A stretch of 64,000 bases of DNA, taken from Bacillus sp. 165 (GTDB lineage: Bacteria > Bacillota > Bacilli > Bacillales > Bacillaceae_G). The translations under genes were made by a program, and so were the position numbers. This document shows, piece by piece, positions 36,459 through 45,363 of the stretch. A model generated the notes under the pieces. The model was not told the origin of the DNA. It saw only the letters and a list, made by a program, of their open reading frames with translations, and made no database searches. How positions within the stretch are numbered: position 1 is the first letter of the stretch; every line of letters begins with the position of its first letter. Location of the stretch: the NCBI RefSeq assembly GCF_017742235.1, contig NZ_JAGHKQ010000002.1:159149-223148 (forward strand). The letters are read 5' to 3'.

Positions 36459-36576
36459 TTATAAACGTACATAGCATTGATGAATAGAAGATTTACTATC
36501 TTTTCATTTGGACATACTCCTGACATATTGGCACTCTATCATTCAAAGTGAAAGGCACATAAAGGAGGTCTATGAC

Positions 36577-37062
36577 ATGAAAAAGAAAACAATGGTATTT
36601 ACATTAGCAGGAGCTATTACATTGGGAAGTCTGATTGGAACAGGAACAACCTTTGCGTCATCAGACGATACGGCTCAACAAACACCGCAAGTGAACGTAG
36701 AATCGAAAACGGTTGTAACAAAGTGGCTGCAGCGAGTAGCCGATTATTTAGGTATAAATATCGATGGTAAAACACGTAAAGAGGTTCGCAAAGAAGTGCG
36801 TCAAACCATCGGTGAAAACAAGAAAGAACATTTATACTTTGAAGCAAAGCGGCTTGGGATTAGCACAGAAGGGAAAAGCAATGAGCAAATTCGTACAGAA
36901 GTGAAGGCAGCAAAGCAGGAGAGGAAACAAGAGCGCATTTATCAAGCTGCAGATAAATTCGGCATTTCCACTGAAGGTAAATCATTAGAAGAATTGAAAG
37001 AAGAAATAAAACAAGCAAGAGCAGAGAAAAAGCAGAAAAAAAATGACGCTAATAGTAACTAA
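36577..37062 (+). CDS. Secreted protein with three LGI-(S/N)-T-E-G-K repeats
   Basis: Predicted 161-residue exported protein with a signal peptide (about residues 1-26, cleaved after FAS). The mature part is highly charged and contains three related segments: LGINIDGKTRKEVRKEV, LGISTEGKSNEQIRTEV and FGISTEGKSLEELKEEI, spaced about 36 residues apart. No catalytic motif is evident. AAAGGAGGTC is 7 bases before ATG 36577, so the longer in-frame start at 36508 is rejected. It precedes a two-component system but is separated by a terminator. Confidence 0.8.
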   Translation: MKKKTMVFTLAGAITLGSLIGTGTTFASSDDTAQQTPQVNVESKTVVTKWLQRVADYLGINIDGKTRKEVRKEVRQTIGENKKEHLYFEAKRLGISTEGKSNEQIRTEVKAAKQERKQERIYQAADKFGISTEGKSLEELKEEIKQARAEKKQKKNDANSN

Positions 37063-37064
37063 TC

Positions 37065-37097
37065 AAGGAGAAGACTTGCCTGGGCGAGTCTTCTTTG
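37065..37097 (+). terminator. Rho-independent terminator
   Basis: An 11-bp stem (GAAGACTTGCC / GGCGAGTCTTC, one G-U pair) with a very short loop, followed by TTT. Confidence 0.75.
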
Positions 37098-37185
37098 TGA
37101 TTTAAAAAAGTGCATATTACAATAGAGGAGAACAGCATCATTGGATGATTTTCATAAGGGATGAAAATAGAAGGGGGGAAGGCGT

Positions 37186-37869
37186 TTGAAGAAAATCTTA
37201 ATTATTGAAGATGAAATGGCGATTGCAAAAGTACTCAGCGCCTATTTAAAACAAGCGGGATTTCAAGTCAAGATTGTCTCTGATGGCAGCAATGCGATGG
37301 ACTGTTTCATTGAATATAAGCCTTCTTTAGTTTTGCTTGATGTGATGCTTCCCTATCGAAGCGGATGGGATATTTTACAGCAAATTCGACAGATGAGTTC
37401 ATGTCCAGTAATTATGCTGACTGCGCTTGGACAGATGAAGGAAAAACTACAAGGATTTTCTGAAGGGGCAGACGATTATATTACAAAACCGTTTGATCCA
37501 GACGAGGTTGTAGCTCGTGTACATGCTGTGATGCGCAGGTCTGTACATGTAGCGGATAAGGCAACAGGAATTGTATATGGAAATTTAAAAATTGATATTA
37601 AGGGGCGAAACGTCTATGTAGCAGGAGTGTCTGTGGAAGTATTGCCAAGAGACTTGGCTGTTCTTTTATTTTTAGCGGAGCATCCGAATCAAACCTTTAC
37701 GCGGGAACAGCTATTAGATTGTATATGGGGAATGGATTATGAAGGCAGCGATAGAGCGGTCGATTTGTCTATTAAACGATTGCGAAAAGCGCTGAAGGGA
37801 TGGGATACAATGTCTGGAGAAATTAAAACATTACGAGGATTGGGGTATCAATTTTGTGTCTATGAATAA
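37186..37869 (+). CDS. OmpR/PhoB-family response regulator
   Basis: Predicted 227-residue regulator. The receiver domain (about residues 1-115) has the acidic pocket ED (residues 7-8), the phosphoacceptor Asp in LLLDVMLP (about residue 50) and Lys in ITKPFDPDE (about residue 100). The C-terminal winged-helix domain (about residues 130-225) ends in the typical LRGLGYQF. The start is TTG, preceded by GAAGGGGGGAA. It overlaps its histidine kinase gene by 8 bases. Confidence 0.93.
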   Translation: MKKILIIEDEMAIAKVLSAYLKQAGFQVKIVSDGSNAMDCFIEYKPSLVLLDVMLPYRSGWDILQQIRQMSSCPVIMLTALGQMKEKLQGFSEGADDYITKPFDPDEVVARVHAVMRRSVHVADKATGIVYGNLKIDIKGRNVYVAGVSVEVLPRDLAVLLFLAEHPNQTFTREQLLDCIWGMDYEGSDRAVDLSIKRLRKALKGWDTMSGEIKTLRGLGYQFCVYE

Positions 37870-39277
37870 AAAAATCCCCTTGCTGCAGTATTGGACGAAA
37901 CGGTATTTTATCATTTTATTATGCAGTCTAGTCATTGTTGCGCTGTTATCGGGATGGTGGATTCGAAATACAAAACTGGAAAATCGGCTGCGTGTATTTG
38001 AACTGTTTGCGCAAGATGTTGCTGAAAAACTAAGCACTTTTGATTTGCAGCAAAACGGCAGTATACATAAGCAAATCAAGCAGCGGGCTCGCCTGTTTTA
38101 TCAGAATCGTCCATTTGGTAAAAACGTTGCAATCTATATTGTAAGTGGGAACGGAAAAGTCATTTTTCAAAATAACAAGGTTGGAAGAGTAGAAGAAATA
38201 TTAGCAGGAAACGATATGATTTCCTACGAAAGTGCAACAAAAGAAATAGAAACGAGCAATCATACGACTTGGTATATGATTGGTAATCCGATTGAAAGGA
38301 ATGAAAGATTTGTAGGAACTCTCTATTTTTTTGTTCCTAAATCTGAACTCACCTCACAAAATCGTAAAGATTATGCTCGGCTCAGTTTATTTTTAATTGG
38401 GCTCTGCTTTTCGGGCTGGCTTGTTATTTATTTGCTTTCAAAAAAGCTTGCAAATCCGATTCGCAAGGTTGCGTATGCGGCGAAGCAGGTAAGTAAGGGC
38501 AATTATGATGTGGAAATAGACGAGGATATACCTGAAAAAGAATTATATGAATTAACGACTTCCTTTAAGGATATGGCTCATCGTTTGAAACAGCTGGAAG
38601 AGCTGCGGACAATGCTGCTGGCAGGAGTGACACATGAATTAAAAACACCTGTCACTTCTATAGGAGGATGCATACAGGCGGTTAAGGATGGTGTGGTCAC
38701 AGGTGACGAGGCAGGTGAGTTTTTGGATATGTCCCTGCAGGAAGTTAAGCGTCTTCAAAGCATGATAGAGGAATTGCTCGATTTTAATGCGTTTGCTTCG
38801 GGGGTAGTGGCAGTAGAGCATAGGGAGTTTTCTGTAAAGGAACTGTTGCTACAAACCGTGCAAAAATGGCAAGTAATTGATGGTAATGAAACTGTTCCCT
38901 TACGTATAGAGATAAGAGATGAAATGACAGCCATAGGTGATACTAATCGAACTCAGCAAATTATTTTAAATTTATTGAACAATGCAAAAGAAGCAGTGCA
39001 AGCTGGGGGCGAAATACAGGTATCATTATATGAACGAGACAATAGACAACTGGCTGTTGACGTTTCAGATACAGGGACAGGTATTTTAGCAGAAGAACAA
39101 TCGCTCATTTTTGAACGGTTTTATAGAGGTAAGGAGCGTAATTATAAAAAACGGGGTTTAGGGCTCGGGTTGCCGTTAAGTAAAATGCTAGCAGAAGCAC
39201 AAGGCGGAGAGTTAGTATTAAGGAGCAGTGTTGTAGGAAAAGGTTCCACGTTTACACTTCTGCTTCCAAAGGTGTAA
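37862..39277 (+). CDS. Sensor histidine kinase
   Basis: Predicted 471-residue membrane kinase partnered with the preceding regulator. Two helices (about residues 15-35 and 170-190) flank an extracytoplasmic sensor of about 135 residues. A HAMP domain follows, then the phosphoacceptor His in THELKTPVTSIGG (about residue 260) and an ATPase domain with NLLNNAKEAV, DTGTGI and GLGLGLPLSKM. ATG 37862 overlaps the regulator's 3' end; a GTG two codons earlier is possible. The signal sensed is unknown; the general layout resembles CssS/ResE-type kinases. Confidence 0.93.
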   Translation: MNKKIPLLQYWTKRYFIILLCSLVIVALLSGWWIRNTKLENRLRVFELFAQDVAEKLSTFDLQQNGSIHKQIKQRARLFYQNRPFGKNVAIYIVSGNGKVIFQNNKVGRVEEILAGNDMISYESATKEIETSNHTTWYMIGNPIERNERFVGTLYFFVPKSELTSQNRKDYARLSLFLIGLCFSGWLVIYLLSKKLANPIRKVAYAAKQVSKGNYDVEIDEDIPEKELYELTTSFKDMAHRLKQLEELRTMLLAGVTHELKTPVTSIGGCIQAVKDGVVTGDEAGEFLDMSLQEVKRLQSMIEELLDFNAFASGVVAVEHREFSVKELLLQTVQKWQVIDGNETVPLRIEIRDEMTAIGDTNRTQQIILNLLNNAKEAVQAGGEIQVSLYERDNRQLAVDVSDTGTGILAEEQSLIFERFYRGKERNYKKRGLGLGLPLSKMLAEAQGGELVLRSSVVGKGSTFTLLLPKV

Positions 39278-39317
39278 GAAAAAGTGGTTATAAGAAATAG
39301 ATTCAAATTTTAATTAG

Positions 39318-39341
39318 AAAAAGCCGCCAAAGCGGCTTTTG
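39318..39341. terminator. Bidirectional terminator between kinase and feo genes
   Basis: A 9-bp stem (AAAAGCCGC / GCGGCTTTT) with a CAAA loop, located between convergent genes. Confidence 0.85.
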
Positions 39342-39342
39342 T

Positions 39343-40743
39343 TTATAATAATCCTAACGCTCTTACTGTTTGGGCTACGATAAAGGTAACGGCAATCGCA
39401 ATGCCGGTTGGAATGGCGAACGATAAGAACGTCCATTTTTTGCTTTTTGTTTCCTTATAAATATTGACCAAGGTTGTGCCGCATGGAAAATGAAGCAGTG
39501 AAAACAGCATCATGCTTAACGCTGTCAGCCACGTCCACCCATGATTAAGGAAGATTTGTTTTAATTCGGTCATACTTTCTACTTCTGTTAATGCTCCTGT
39601 AGACAAATAAGCCATCAGAAGAATAGGAACAACAATCTCGTTAGCCGGCAGTCCGATAATAAAGGCCGCTAAAATATAGCCATCCATTCCTAATAACTGG
39701 GCAAATGGGTCCAAGAAGTTGACAAAATGGACAAGGATGCTAGTATCCCCGATATAAACGTTTGCCAACACCCATGTTAATATTCCAGCAGGAGCAGCTA
39801 CAACAACAGCGCGGCGCAGCACGTTAATGGATTTATCAATAGATGCCCGTACAACAGTCTGCATAATTTTCGGGCGGCGATATGGCGGCAGTTCTAGTGT
39901 GTAATGAGTTGGAACACCGCGCAAAGCCGTTTTAGAGAGTACCCAGGAAACGGTCAGTGTAACAACAATCCCAAATAAGACCATACCGACAAGAGTTAAC
40001 GCTGTCACTAATGTTTGAATGCCTCCTGTATAGCCTGCTGCCATAAATAAAGAGGCAAGTAAAATCAGCGTCGGCCAGCGTCCGTTACATGGAACAAAGT
40101 TGTTGGTTAAAATGGCTAACATGCGTTCTCGAGGAGATTCTATAATACGGGTAGACATGATAGCAGCGGCATTACAGCCGAATCCCATTGCCATAGTAAG
40201 AGATTGTTTCCCATGTGCACCAGCCCGTTTGAACAAACGGTCCATATTAAAGGCTACGCGTGGCAGATATCCGTAGTTTTCTAACAGGGCGAATACAGGG
40301 AAAAAGATTGCCATCGGAGGCAGCATAACACTGACAACCCAGCCAGTTCCTCGGTACAGCCCTAACACAAGAATGCCGTATAACCAATCTGGTGAGTGTA
40401 CTGCTTCAAAGCCTATTTTCAAATATCCTTCAATCCAATTAAAGAAAGAGGCCAGCATAGCAGAAGGAACATTTGCACCGGCTATCGTTAAGTAAAATAC
40501 GACCCCAAGCAGAATGAGCATAATGGGAAATCCCCAAATAGGAGACGTGAAAACTTTATCCAGCTTTTCGGAGCGTTGTAACAAACTTTTATCTTTGTAT
40601 GTGACAACATTGTCACATAATTGTTTAGAAGATTGATAGATGCTTCCCACAATGTGATCGCGAATATCTTCCTTTACAAACCCTTCTGCATAATTAATGA
40701 TATGATCCAGAGGAAGGGGCTGATTGCTTGAGCGTGACTCCAT
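39343..40743 (-). CDS. FeoB-type membrane (permease) half, separate gene
   Basis: Predicted 466-residue membrane protein equal to the C-terminal part of FeoB ferrous-iron transporters. It contains the two Gate/nucleoside-recognition-type domains (VLGLYRGTGWVVSVMLPPMAIFFPVFALLENYG, and MGFGCNAAAIMSTRIIESPRERM) and a C-terminal HFPCGTTLVNIYKETKS. FeoB is usually one polypeptide with an N-terminal G domain; here that domain is the upstream gene. ATG 40743 lies 9 bases after AAAGGAGG inside the GTPase gene, overlapping it by about 50 bases, so the split is real and coupled rather than a sequencing error. Confidence 0.9.
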   Translation of the reverse strand: MESRSSNQPLPLDHIINYAEGFVKEDIRDHIVGSIYQSSKQLCDNVVTYKDKSLLQRSEKLDKVFTSPIWGFPIMLILLGVVFYLTIAGANVPSAMLASFFNWIEGYLKIGFEAVHSPDWLYGILVLGLYRGTGWVVSVMLPPMAIFFPVFALLENYGYLPRVAFNMDRLFKRAGAHGKQSLTMAMGFGCNAAAIMSTRIIESPRERMLAILTNNFVPCNGRWPTLILLASLFMAAGYTGGIQTLVTALTLVGMVLFGIVVTLTVSWVLSKTALRGVPTHYTLELPPYRRPKIMQTVVRASIDKSINVLRRAVVVAAPAGILTWVLANVYIGDTSILVHFVNFLDPFAQLLGMDGYILAAFIIGLPANEIVVPILLMAYLSTGALTEVESMTELKQIFLNHGWTWLTALSMMLFSLLHFPCGTTLVNIYKETKSKKWTFLSFAIPTGIAIAVTFIVAQTVRALGLL

Positions 40744-41443
40744 GTTTTGCATCCTCCTTTATACTGGGTTTTTTATAACGCTTCTGCAGTGTTTCCAGAA
40801 ATTTTTTGTCGCCGTCGAGGATACGAAGTGCGATCCAGCGTGCAGGATAAATATCGCCAAAAGCAGCTTGAATTTGCGGTTCGAGCTTTGCAATCATGTC
40901 TTCGATATCCTCTTTATACTTTACTTGATAAGGAGATGTAGCGATTGAACCTTTTGCCATTTGCTCAATCGTGTTTAGCAGCTCTGGAATGCCTGTTTTG
41001 TTTCTAGCAGATATTTTTATAACTGGAACACCGAGCTTTTGAGACAAATTCTTTTCATCAATAGTAATGCCTTTTTTCTTAGCTTCATCAATTAAATTGA
41101 TACAGACTACTACACGAGAAGTCATTTCCAATACTTGAAGCGCCAAGTTTAAATTTCGTTCCATTGCTGTCGCATCCACCACAACAACTGTCACATCGGG
41201 CTTATCGAATAAAATATAATCACGCGCGACTTCCTCATCGGCAGAGTTGGAATATAAAGAGTACGTCCCTGGAAGGTCGACAACCGTATATGTTATTCCA
41301 TTATGATCATATTCCCCTTCTGCTTTTATAACTGTCTTTCCTGTCCAGTTGCCTGTATGCTGACGCAGTCCAGTTAATGTATTGAAAAGAGTGCTTTTCC
41401 CGGTATTTGGATTTCCGGCCAATGCAATTCGATATGTTTGCAT
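40694..41443 (-). CDS. FeoB-type GTPase domain, separate gene
   Basis: Predicted 249-residue small GTPase matching the cytosolic N-terminal G domain of FeoB. Motifs: G1 GNPNTGKST (about residues 10-18), G3 DLPGTYSL (about residues 57-64), G4 NLIDE (about residues 120-124). It is followed by a helical region similar to the FeoB GDI-like linker. GTP binding stimulates Fe(II) uptake in the family. It starts 2 bases after the FeoA stop codon with GGAGAGG upstream. Confidence 0.9.
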   Translation of the reverse strand: MQTYRIALAGNPNTGKSTLFNTLTGLRQHTGNWTGKTVIKAEGEYDHNGITYTVVDLPGTYSLYSNSADEEVARDYILFDKPDVTVVVVDATAMERNLNLALQVLEMTSRVVVCINLIDEAKKKGITIDEKNLSQKLGVPVIKISARNKTGIPELLNTIEQMAKGSIATSPYQVKYKEDIEDMIAKLEPQIQAAFGDIYPARWIALRILDGDKKFLETLQKRYKKPSIKEDAKHGVTLKQSAPSSGSYH

Positions 41444-41444
41444 A

Positions 41445-41687
41445 TTAATCCTCTCCTATAAGTTTTGCGAAAATTTTTGAGCTTTCTTCTTTTCGTAAAG
41501 CAATGGTAGTATTACTGACTTGGTAGGCTACAGGGTCACCAAGCGGACTTTTTTGCAATACCTTCACTGTCGCTCCTGGTATAAACCCTAAATCTAGCAA
41601 TCGTCTTTTCATCGTACCTTCTAAATTCATTTTCTCGAGCTGTACTAATGCTCCGGTTGGAAATTCTGACAATGCTTGTAATTGCAT
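41445..41687 (-). CDS. feoA: FeoA ferrous-iron transport accessory protein
   Basis: Predicted 80-residue SH3-like protein that helps FeoB. Typical features are LDLGFIPGATVKVLQKSPLGDPVAYQV and a hydrophobic C-terminus. GGAGAGGAG lies 8 bases before ATG 41687; a longer in-frame start at 41711 is rejected. It heads a three-gene feoA - feoB GTPase - feoB membrane operon. Upstream AT-rich sequence contains a weak Fur-box-like stretch, but I would not rely on it. Confidence 0.9.
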   Translation of the reverse strand: MQLQALSEFPTGALVQLEKMNLEGTMKRRLLDLGFIPGATVKVLQKSPLGDPVAYQVSNTTIALRKEESSKIFAKLIGED

Positions 41688-41927
41688 AAGTTGTACTCCT
41701 CTCCCCAACAATAAATTCGTAGTATGTCCTGATACAATATATTTTCATTATAACCATTTTTTTGCCCTAGGTAAAAACATTTTGTTTAATTCTATTCTTA
41801 AATGCCTGGTTTTGTTCCATTTTTTTCGAAAGATTGGAAAAGTCGCCTGAAAAATAATTTGTTTTGGTAGTTTATGCTCTCTTATAATAATAAGAAGTAC
41901 TTTTAAATAGAAAAGATGTGATAAAGT

Positions 41928-42842
41928 ATGGAGCATATTCTGAAAGCAGAAGGCATTACGAAAAAAATAGGCGATAAAACAATCGTGAAGACATTGTCAT
42001 TTCATATGAAACGAGGTGAAATATTAGGGCTTCTCGGTCCAAACGGAGCCGGTAAAACGACGACGATGCGAATGATGACAGGGCTGATTTCTATAACAGA
42101 CGGAGATGTCCTTGTTGAAGGGAAAAGCATACAAACGGATTTTAAACGAGCCATTTCTAAAATTGGAGTTATCGTGGAGAATCCATCATTTTATCCGTTT
42201 TTAAGCGGGTATGATAATTTAAAATATTATGCGCGGATGAACAAAGGAATCACAAAAGGTCGTATAGATGAGATTGTTGAATTGCTTGGCCTTGAGCATG
42301 CCATTCGTAAAAAAACAAAAACATATTCACTTGGAATGAGACAGAGGCTAGGGATTGCACAAGCATTATTACATAAGCCCTCTATACTTATACTGGATGA
42401 ACCGACAAATGGGCTTGACCCTGCTGGCATTCGTGAAATGCGTGATTATCTGAAAGATATTGCGAGGCAGGAAGGAACGGCTATATTAGTGTCAAGCCAT
42501 TTATTAGCGGAAATTGAATTAATGTGTGACCGCGCTGTTATTATTCAAAATGGGGTATTTGTGAAAGAATACGACATTACAAAGACAATTGAGGAAACTG
42601 AAGAATTTACATTTGTAGTATCTGATGTGAAACGGGCAGCGGACTGTTTAAAGCAAGAGGAGAAGGCGGAGATAATTCGCATGAAGGACGATGCCGTATT
42701 GGTACGCACGACAGAAAAAAATATTCCTGCTATCGTTCGTCTGTTTGTCGCTCACAATGTAGATTTGTATTTTATTTCCCGTTCGAAACAGAGCTTGGAA
42801 GATATTTTCTTAGAAGCGACAGGAGGAAATGTCATTGATTAA
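41928..42842 (+). CDS. ABC transporter ATP-binding protein (BcrA-type)
   Basis: Predicted 304-residue ATPase of the DRA/BcrA exporter class. Walker A is GPNGAGKTT (about residues 38-46), signature YSLGMRQRLGIA, Walker B LILDEPTNGLDP. The C-terminal ~90 residues are the extension seen in antibiotic-export ATPases. It overlaps the permease gene by 14 bases. Substrates of the family include peptide antibiotics; none is evident here. The ribosome site before the ATG is weak. Confidence 0.92.
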   Translation: MEHILKAEGITKKIGDKTIVKTLSFHMKRGEILGLLGPNGAGKTTTMRMMTGLISITDGDVLVEGKSIQTDFKRAISKIGVIVENPSFYPFLSGYDNLKYYARMNKGITKGRIDEIVELLGLEHAIRKKTKTYSLGMRQRLGIAQALLHKPSILILDEPTNGLDPAGIREMRDYLKDIARQEGTAILVSSHLLAEIELMCDRAVIIQNGVFVKEYDITKTIEETEEFTFVVSDVKRAADCLKQEEKAEIIRMKDDAVLVRTTEKNIPAIVRLFVAHNVDLYFISRSKQSLEDIFLEATGGNVID

Positions 42843-43776
42843 CCTCACCTATAATGAACTTTTAAAAGTCTGGAAGCAAAAGGTGTTTATTGCTCCGTTT
42901 ATAATTTTACTCATTCCGGTTATTATCCTCGGAAGATGGGATGTTGTTGCTCAGCAAAATGCAAAAGACAAAACATCCTGGAAGCAGGAGCTTATGGAAC
43001 AAAATGAAAAACATCAAAAGGAATTGGCAAAAGGAGAGGTGCCAAGCTTGATGGCAAAGCAGATGAAAGATGAGATCAAGCTGAATGAGTACCGTCTTGA
43101 GCACAATCTTCCACCGGATGTGCAGCACAGTCTCTTTGGCTTTATGAAATCTTGTACAAATTTGGTGACACTTGTAAGCTTGATTTTAATTACGTATGCA
43201 AGCTCCATGATATCAAAGGAGCACCAATGGGGAACTATGAATTTTCTAATGGTGCGTCCGGCTCTGCGTACGGAAATCTTGTTATCTAAGTTTGCTGCGG
43301 TGATAGTTTTATACATCCTATTATGTGGTGTTTTAGCATTATTTTCATTTGGAGAAGGCGTACTTATATACGGATTGTCCATGAACTCATATCCTGAATT
43401 GAAAATCGTGAACGGTGCTATTATCGAGCAATCTGTTGCAATTGACATTGTGAAATCCTATGTATATCAATTTTTGCCAGTACTGTTTTATGCAACAGTT
43501 GCTTTTACTCTTTCCACGATTTTAAAATCGAACGGCCCTGCTATTATTATAGCCGTTGTCATAACTGCAGTAAGTGATCCGATTGCTCAGGTTTTGAGTC
43601 AGTACAGCTGGAGCAAGTTCCTTGTGTTTGCCAACACAGATTTGCTTATGTACGAAAACGGTGTACCGTTAATGGAAGGAATGACACTTAGCTTTTCAGT
43701 TGTAATGCTGCTTGGGTATATTGGCGTGCTGCTTTTACTTTCTTTGCTGGTGTTTAAACGCAGAGACTTTATTTAA
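42829..43776 (+). CDS. ABC-2-type transporter permease
   Basis: Predicted 315-residue (ATG 42829) or 313-residue (TTG 42835) membrane protein with one N-terminal helix, a hydrophilic loop of about 65 residues and five C-terminal helices, as in ABC-2 exporters (YxlG/BcrB type). AGGAGG at 42821-42826 is 2 bases from the ATG but 8 bases from the TTG, so the TTG may be the true start. It pairs with the upstream ATPase gene. Confidence 0.88.
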   Translation: MSLINLTYNELLKVWKQKVFIAPFIILLIPVIILGRWDVVAQQNAKDKTSWKQELMEQNEKHQKELAKGEVPSLMAKQMKDEIKLNEYRLEHNLPPDVQHSLFGFMKSCTNLVTLVSLILITYASSMISKEHQWGTMNFLMVRPALRTEILLSKFAAVIVLYILLCGVLALFSFGEGVLIYGLSMNSYPELKIVNGAIIEQSVAIDIVKSYVYQFLPVLFYATVAFTLSTILKSNGPAIIIAVVITAVSDPIAQVLSQYSWSKFLVFANTDLLMYENGVPLMEGMTLSFSVVMLLGYIGVLLLLSLLVFKRRDFI

Positions 43777-43853
43777 TTTTTGTGCATTTGTTCACAGGAA
43801 GTTCACTTTACCCTGTTAGAATATAAACAGAATAATAATAGAGGTGTATAGGT

Positions 43854-43925
43854 ATGAAGTTTAAATATCGTATGATCATTGGTACTTTCGCTTCGTTTTG
43901 TTATCTTCTATGGTATCTGCAGTAA
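43854..43925 (+). CDS. 23-residue hydrophobic peptide
   Basis: Encodes 23 residues (MKFKYRMIIGTF then a hydrophobic end). AGAGGTG lies upstream and a terminator at 43954-43986 follows, so it looks like a tiny independent transcription unit. Function unknown. Confidence 0.45.
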   Translation: MKFKYRMIIGTFASFCYLLWYLQ

Positions 43926-43953
43926 CATACATGCAATGTAAAAAGTCATCTGA

Positions 43954-43987
43954 AAACAGACATTTTTCTCCGAAGAATGTCTGTTTC
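43954..43987 (+). terminator. Rho-independent terminator
   Basis: An 11-bp stem (AAACAGACATT / AATGTCTGTTT) with an 11-base loop. Confidence 0.7.
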
Positions 43988-44062
43988 TGTATAACGGAAA
44001 AGCTTTATTTTTTTCATTTTTTCTTTATAATGTAGGATAACAATAAATAAGGAGAGGTGCTT

Positions 44063-44353
44063 ATGTTCTTGCTGGAATGGATGGATGCAAGCAGCCTATT
44101 TGATGGAATTCAATGGCTGATTGCAATTGCTTCTTTACTGGTTGTACTTGAAACAGCACCTCTTTTTATACGATGTGTTCCTTTGATTCACCATGCTGCC
44201 GCTTCAGAATTACAGACAGAAACACGTTCATCGAAGCGTGACGGCAGCACAGCTTTCTTTCTTTTCCGTATATTTCAAATGCTGCATTTCCTTGCTTGTG
44301 TCATAAGACGAAAAGACGGTACGGACGGACATATACTTCTTCTTGTTCAGTAG
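44063..44353 (+). CDS. Hypothetical 96-residue protein
   Basis: Predicted 96-residue protein with a hydrophobic N-terminal segment (about residues 10-35, IQWLIAIASLLVVLETAPLF) and a second weaker one near residues 70-82. AAGGAGAGGTG lies 3-4 bases before ATG 44063. I do not recognise it. It is followed after 28 bases by another small membrane gene and may be co-transcribed. Confidence 0.55.
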   Translation: MFLLEWMDASSLFDGIQWLIAIASLLVVLETAPLFIRCVPLIHHAAASELQTETRSSKRDGSTAFFLFRIFQMLHFLACVIRRKDGTDGHILLLVQ

Positions 44354-44381
44354 TGATACCTAATACAAGGAGGAGACAAAT

Positions 44382-44498
44382 ATGTGGATTCGATTTGTTC
44401 TTATCGGTTTTTTCTCAATGTCAGCACTTTCTTTGATGAGCTATCAAATATGGGAAATCATGCATGCTTATTTTGATATGTTTTTCCATAGACACTAA
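44382..44498 (+). CDS. 38-residue small membrane protein
   Basis: Encodes 38 residues, mostly one hydrophobic helix (IRFVLIGFFSMSALSLMSY) with a His-rich end. AAGGAGGAG is 6 bases before the ATG and a terminator follows at once. The strong ribosome site makes it likely to be real. Function unknown. Confidence 0.6.
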   Translation: MWIRFVLIGFFSMSALSLMSYQIWEIMHAYFDMFFHRH

Positions 44499-44502
44499 AA
44501 GC

Positions 44503-44538
44503 AAAAGGGACTATCGCTAGCAAGATAGCCCCTTTTTT
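44503..44538. terminator. Rho-independent terminator
   Basis: A 12-13-bp stem with one mismatch (AAAAGGGACTATC / GATAGCCCCTTTT) and a run of seven T. Confidence 0.85.
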
Positions 44539-44562
44539 TGTGAAAATCAAAGCAATGACTTT

Positions 44563-45144
44563 TTATTTTCCCTCCTGCTCTTTCCAGATTGTTGATATAG
44601 ATATTAAGGTGTTCCCATCAAAGGTCAGCTTAAAAATATCAGGCATTTGAAGAGAGTGCCAAAAAGAAAAATCATAGGTTGCATCGAAATAATTCATAAT
44701 AAGTGTCATGATATCCCCGTGTGTGCCAAGTACAATATTTTTTCCTTCGTAATCTTGTAAAATACGTAATATACAATCTGTGCCTCTTTTTTGAGCAGCT
44801 TGATTGGATTCTCTGCCTTCCCAACAAAATGCAGGGTCCTCCCATACTTTTGTAATAGCTGCATGAAAATCATCTACTGGATGAGCGCATAACACGCGTT
44901 CTCTTAGGTCATTCTAGATATGGAGTTGCAAATGAAAGTAGGAAGCGGCTCGTTCAATTGTTTGAACCGCTCGTTTATATGGGCTGGAAATGACTGCATG
45001 TATTTGTTCTTCTTTGAGCAATTCTGTTACTTGTTTGGCATCTGTCATTCCTTTAGCTGATAACGGTCTATTCAGCTCATCTGGCGTATAAGCGGAATGA
45101 GCGTGACGAACTAAATATAGATTTGTCATCGTTGGCATCTTCAT
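44563..45144 (-). pseudogene. Histidine phosphatase-family gene interrupted by one in-frame TAG
   Basis: The 5' part (45144-44914) encodes LYLVRHAHSAY, the phosphohistidine RHG-like motif, through FHLQLHI, then TAG at 44914-44916. Reading on in the same frame gives NDLRERVLCAHP and the rest of the domain, including LGTHGDIMTLIM with the second catalytic His, to the stop at 44563. Only one base change (for example GAG to TAG) separates this from an intact cofactor-independent phosphoglycerate mutase-like phosphatase of 193 codons. A sequencing error or readthrough are alternatives. No clear ribosome site precedes the ATG at 45144. Confidence 0.85.
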
Positions 45145-45363
45145 ATTCTGTTATGTATAGTGTACAACAGTGAAAATTGCGAAATCATGCACCTATATTA
45201 TAGAAAATTTATGAAGAAATAGACATAAAACAGTAGTGGTATTCATGTTTCTGCACATTTACTATGAAAGTTTATTGTTTGTGAATAAACTCACAATTTG
45301 TTCGTTGTTTTTTAATTGAAGAGGTTTATTATGAAAGAGTACTTATAAAAAGGAGGAGATTTT

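Noticed and set aside
40694..40752. FeoB split as a frameshift artefact
   Set aside because: A strong AAAGGAGG ribosome site with correct spacing to ATG 40743 lies inside the GTPase gene, and both proteins have complete domains.
41712..41770. Fur box upstream of feoA
   Set aside because: The AT-rich sequence only weakly resembles the 7-1-7 consensus, so it was not listed as a feature.
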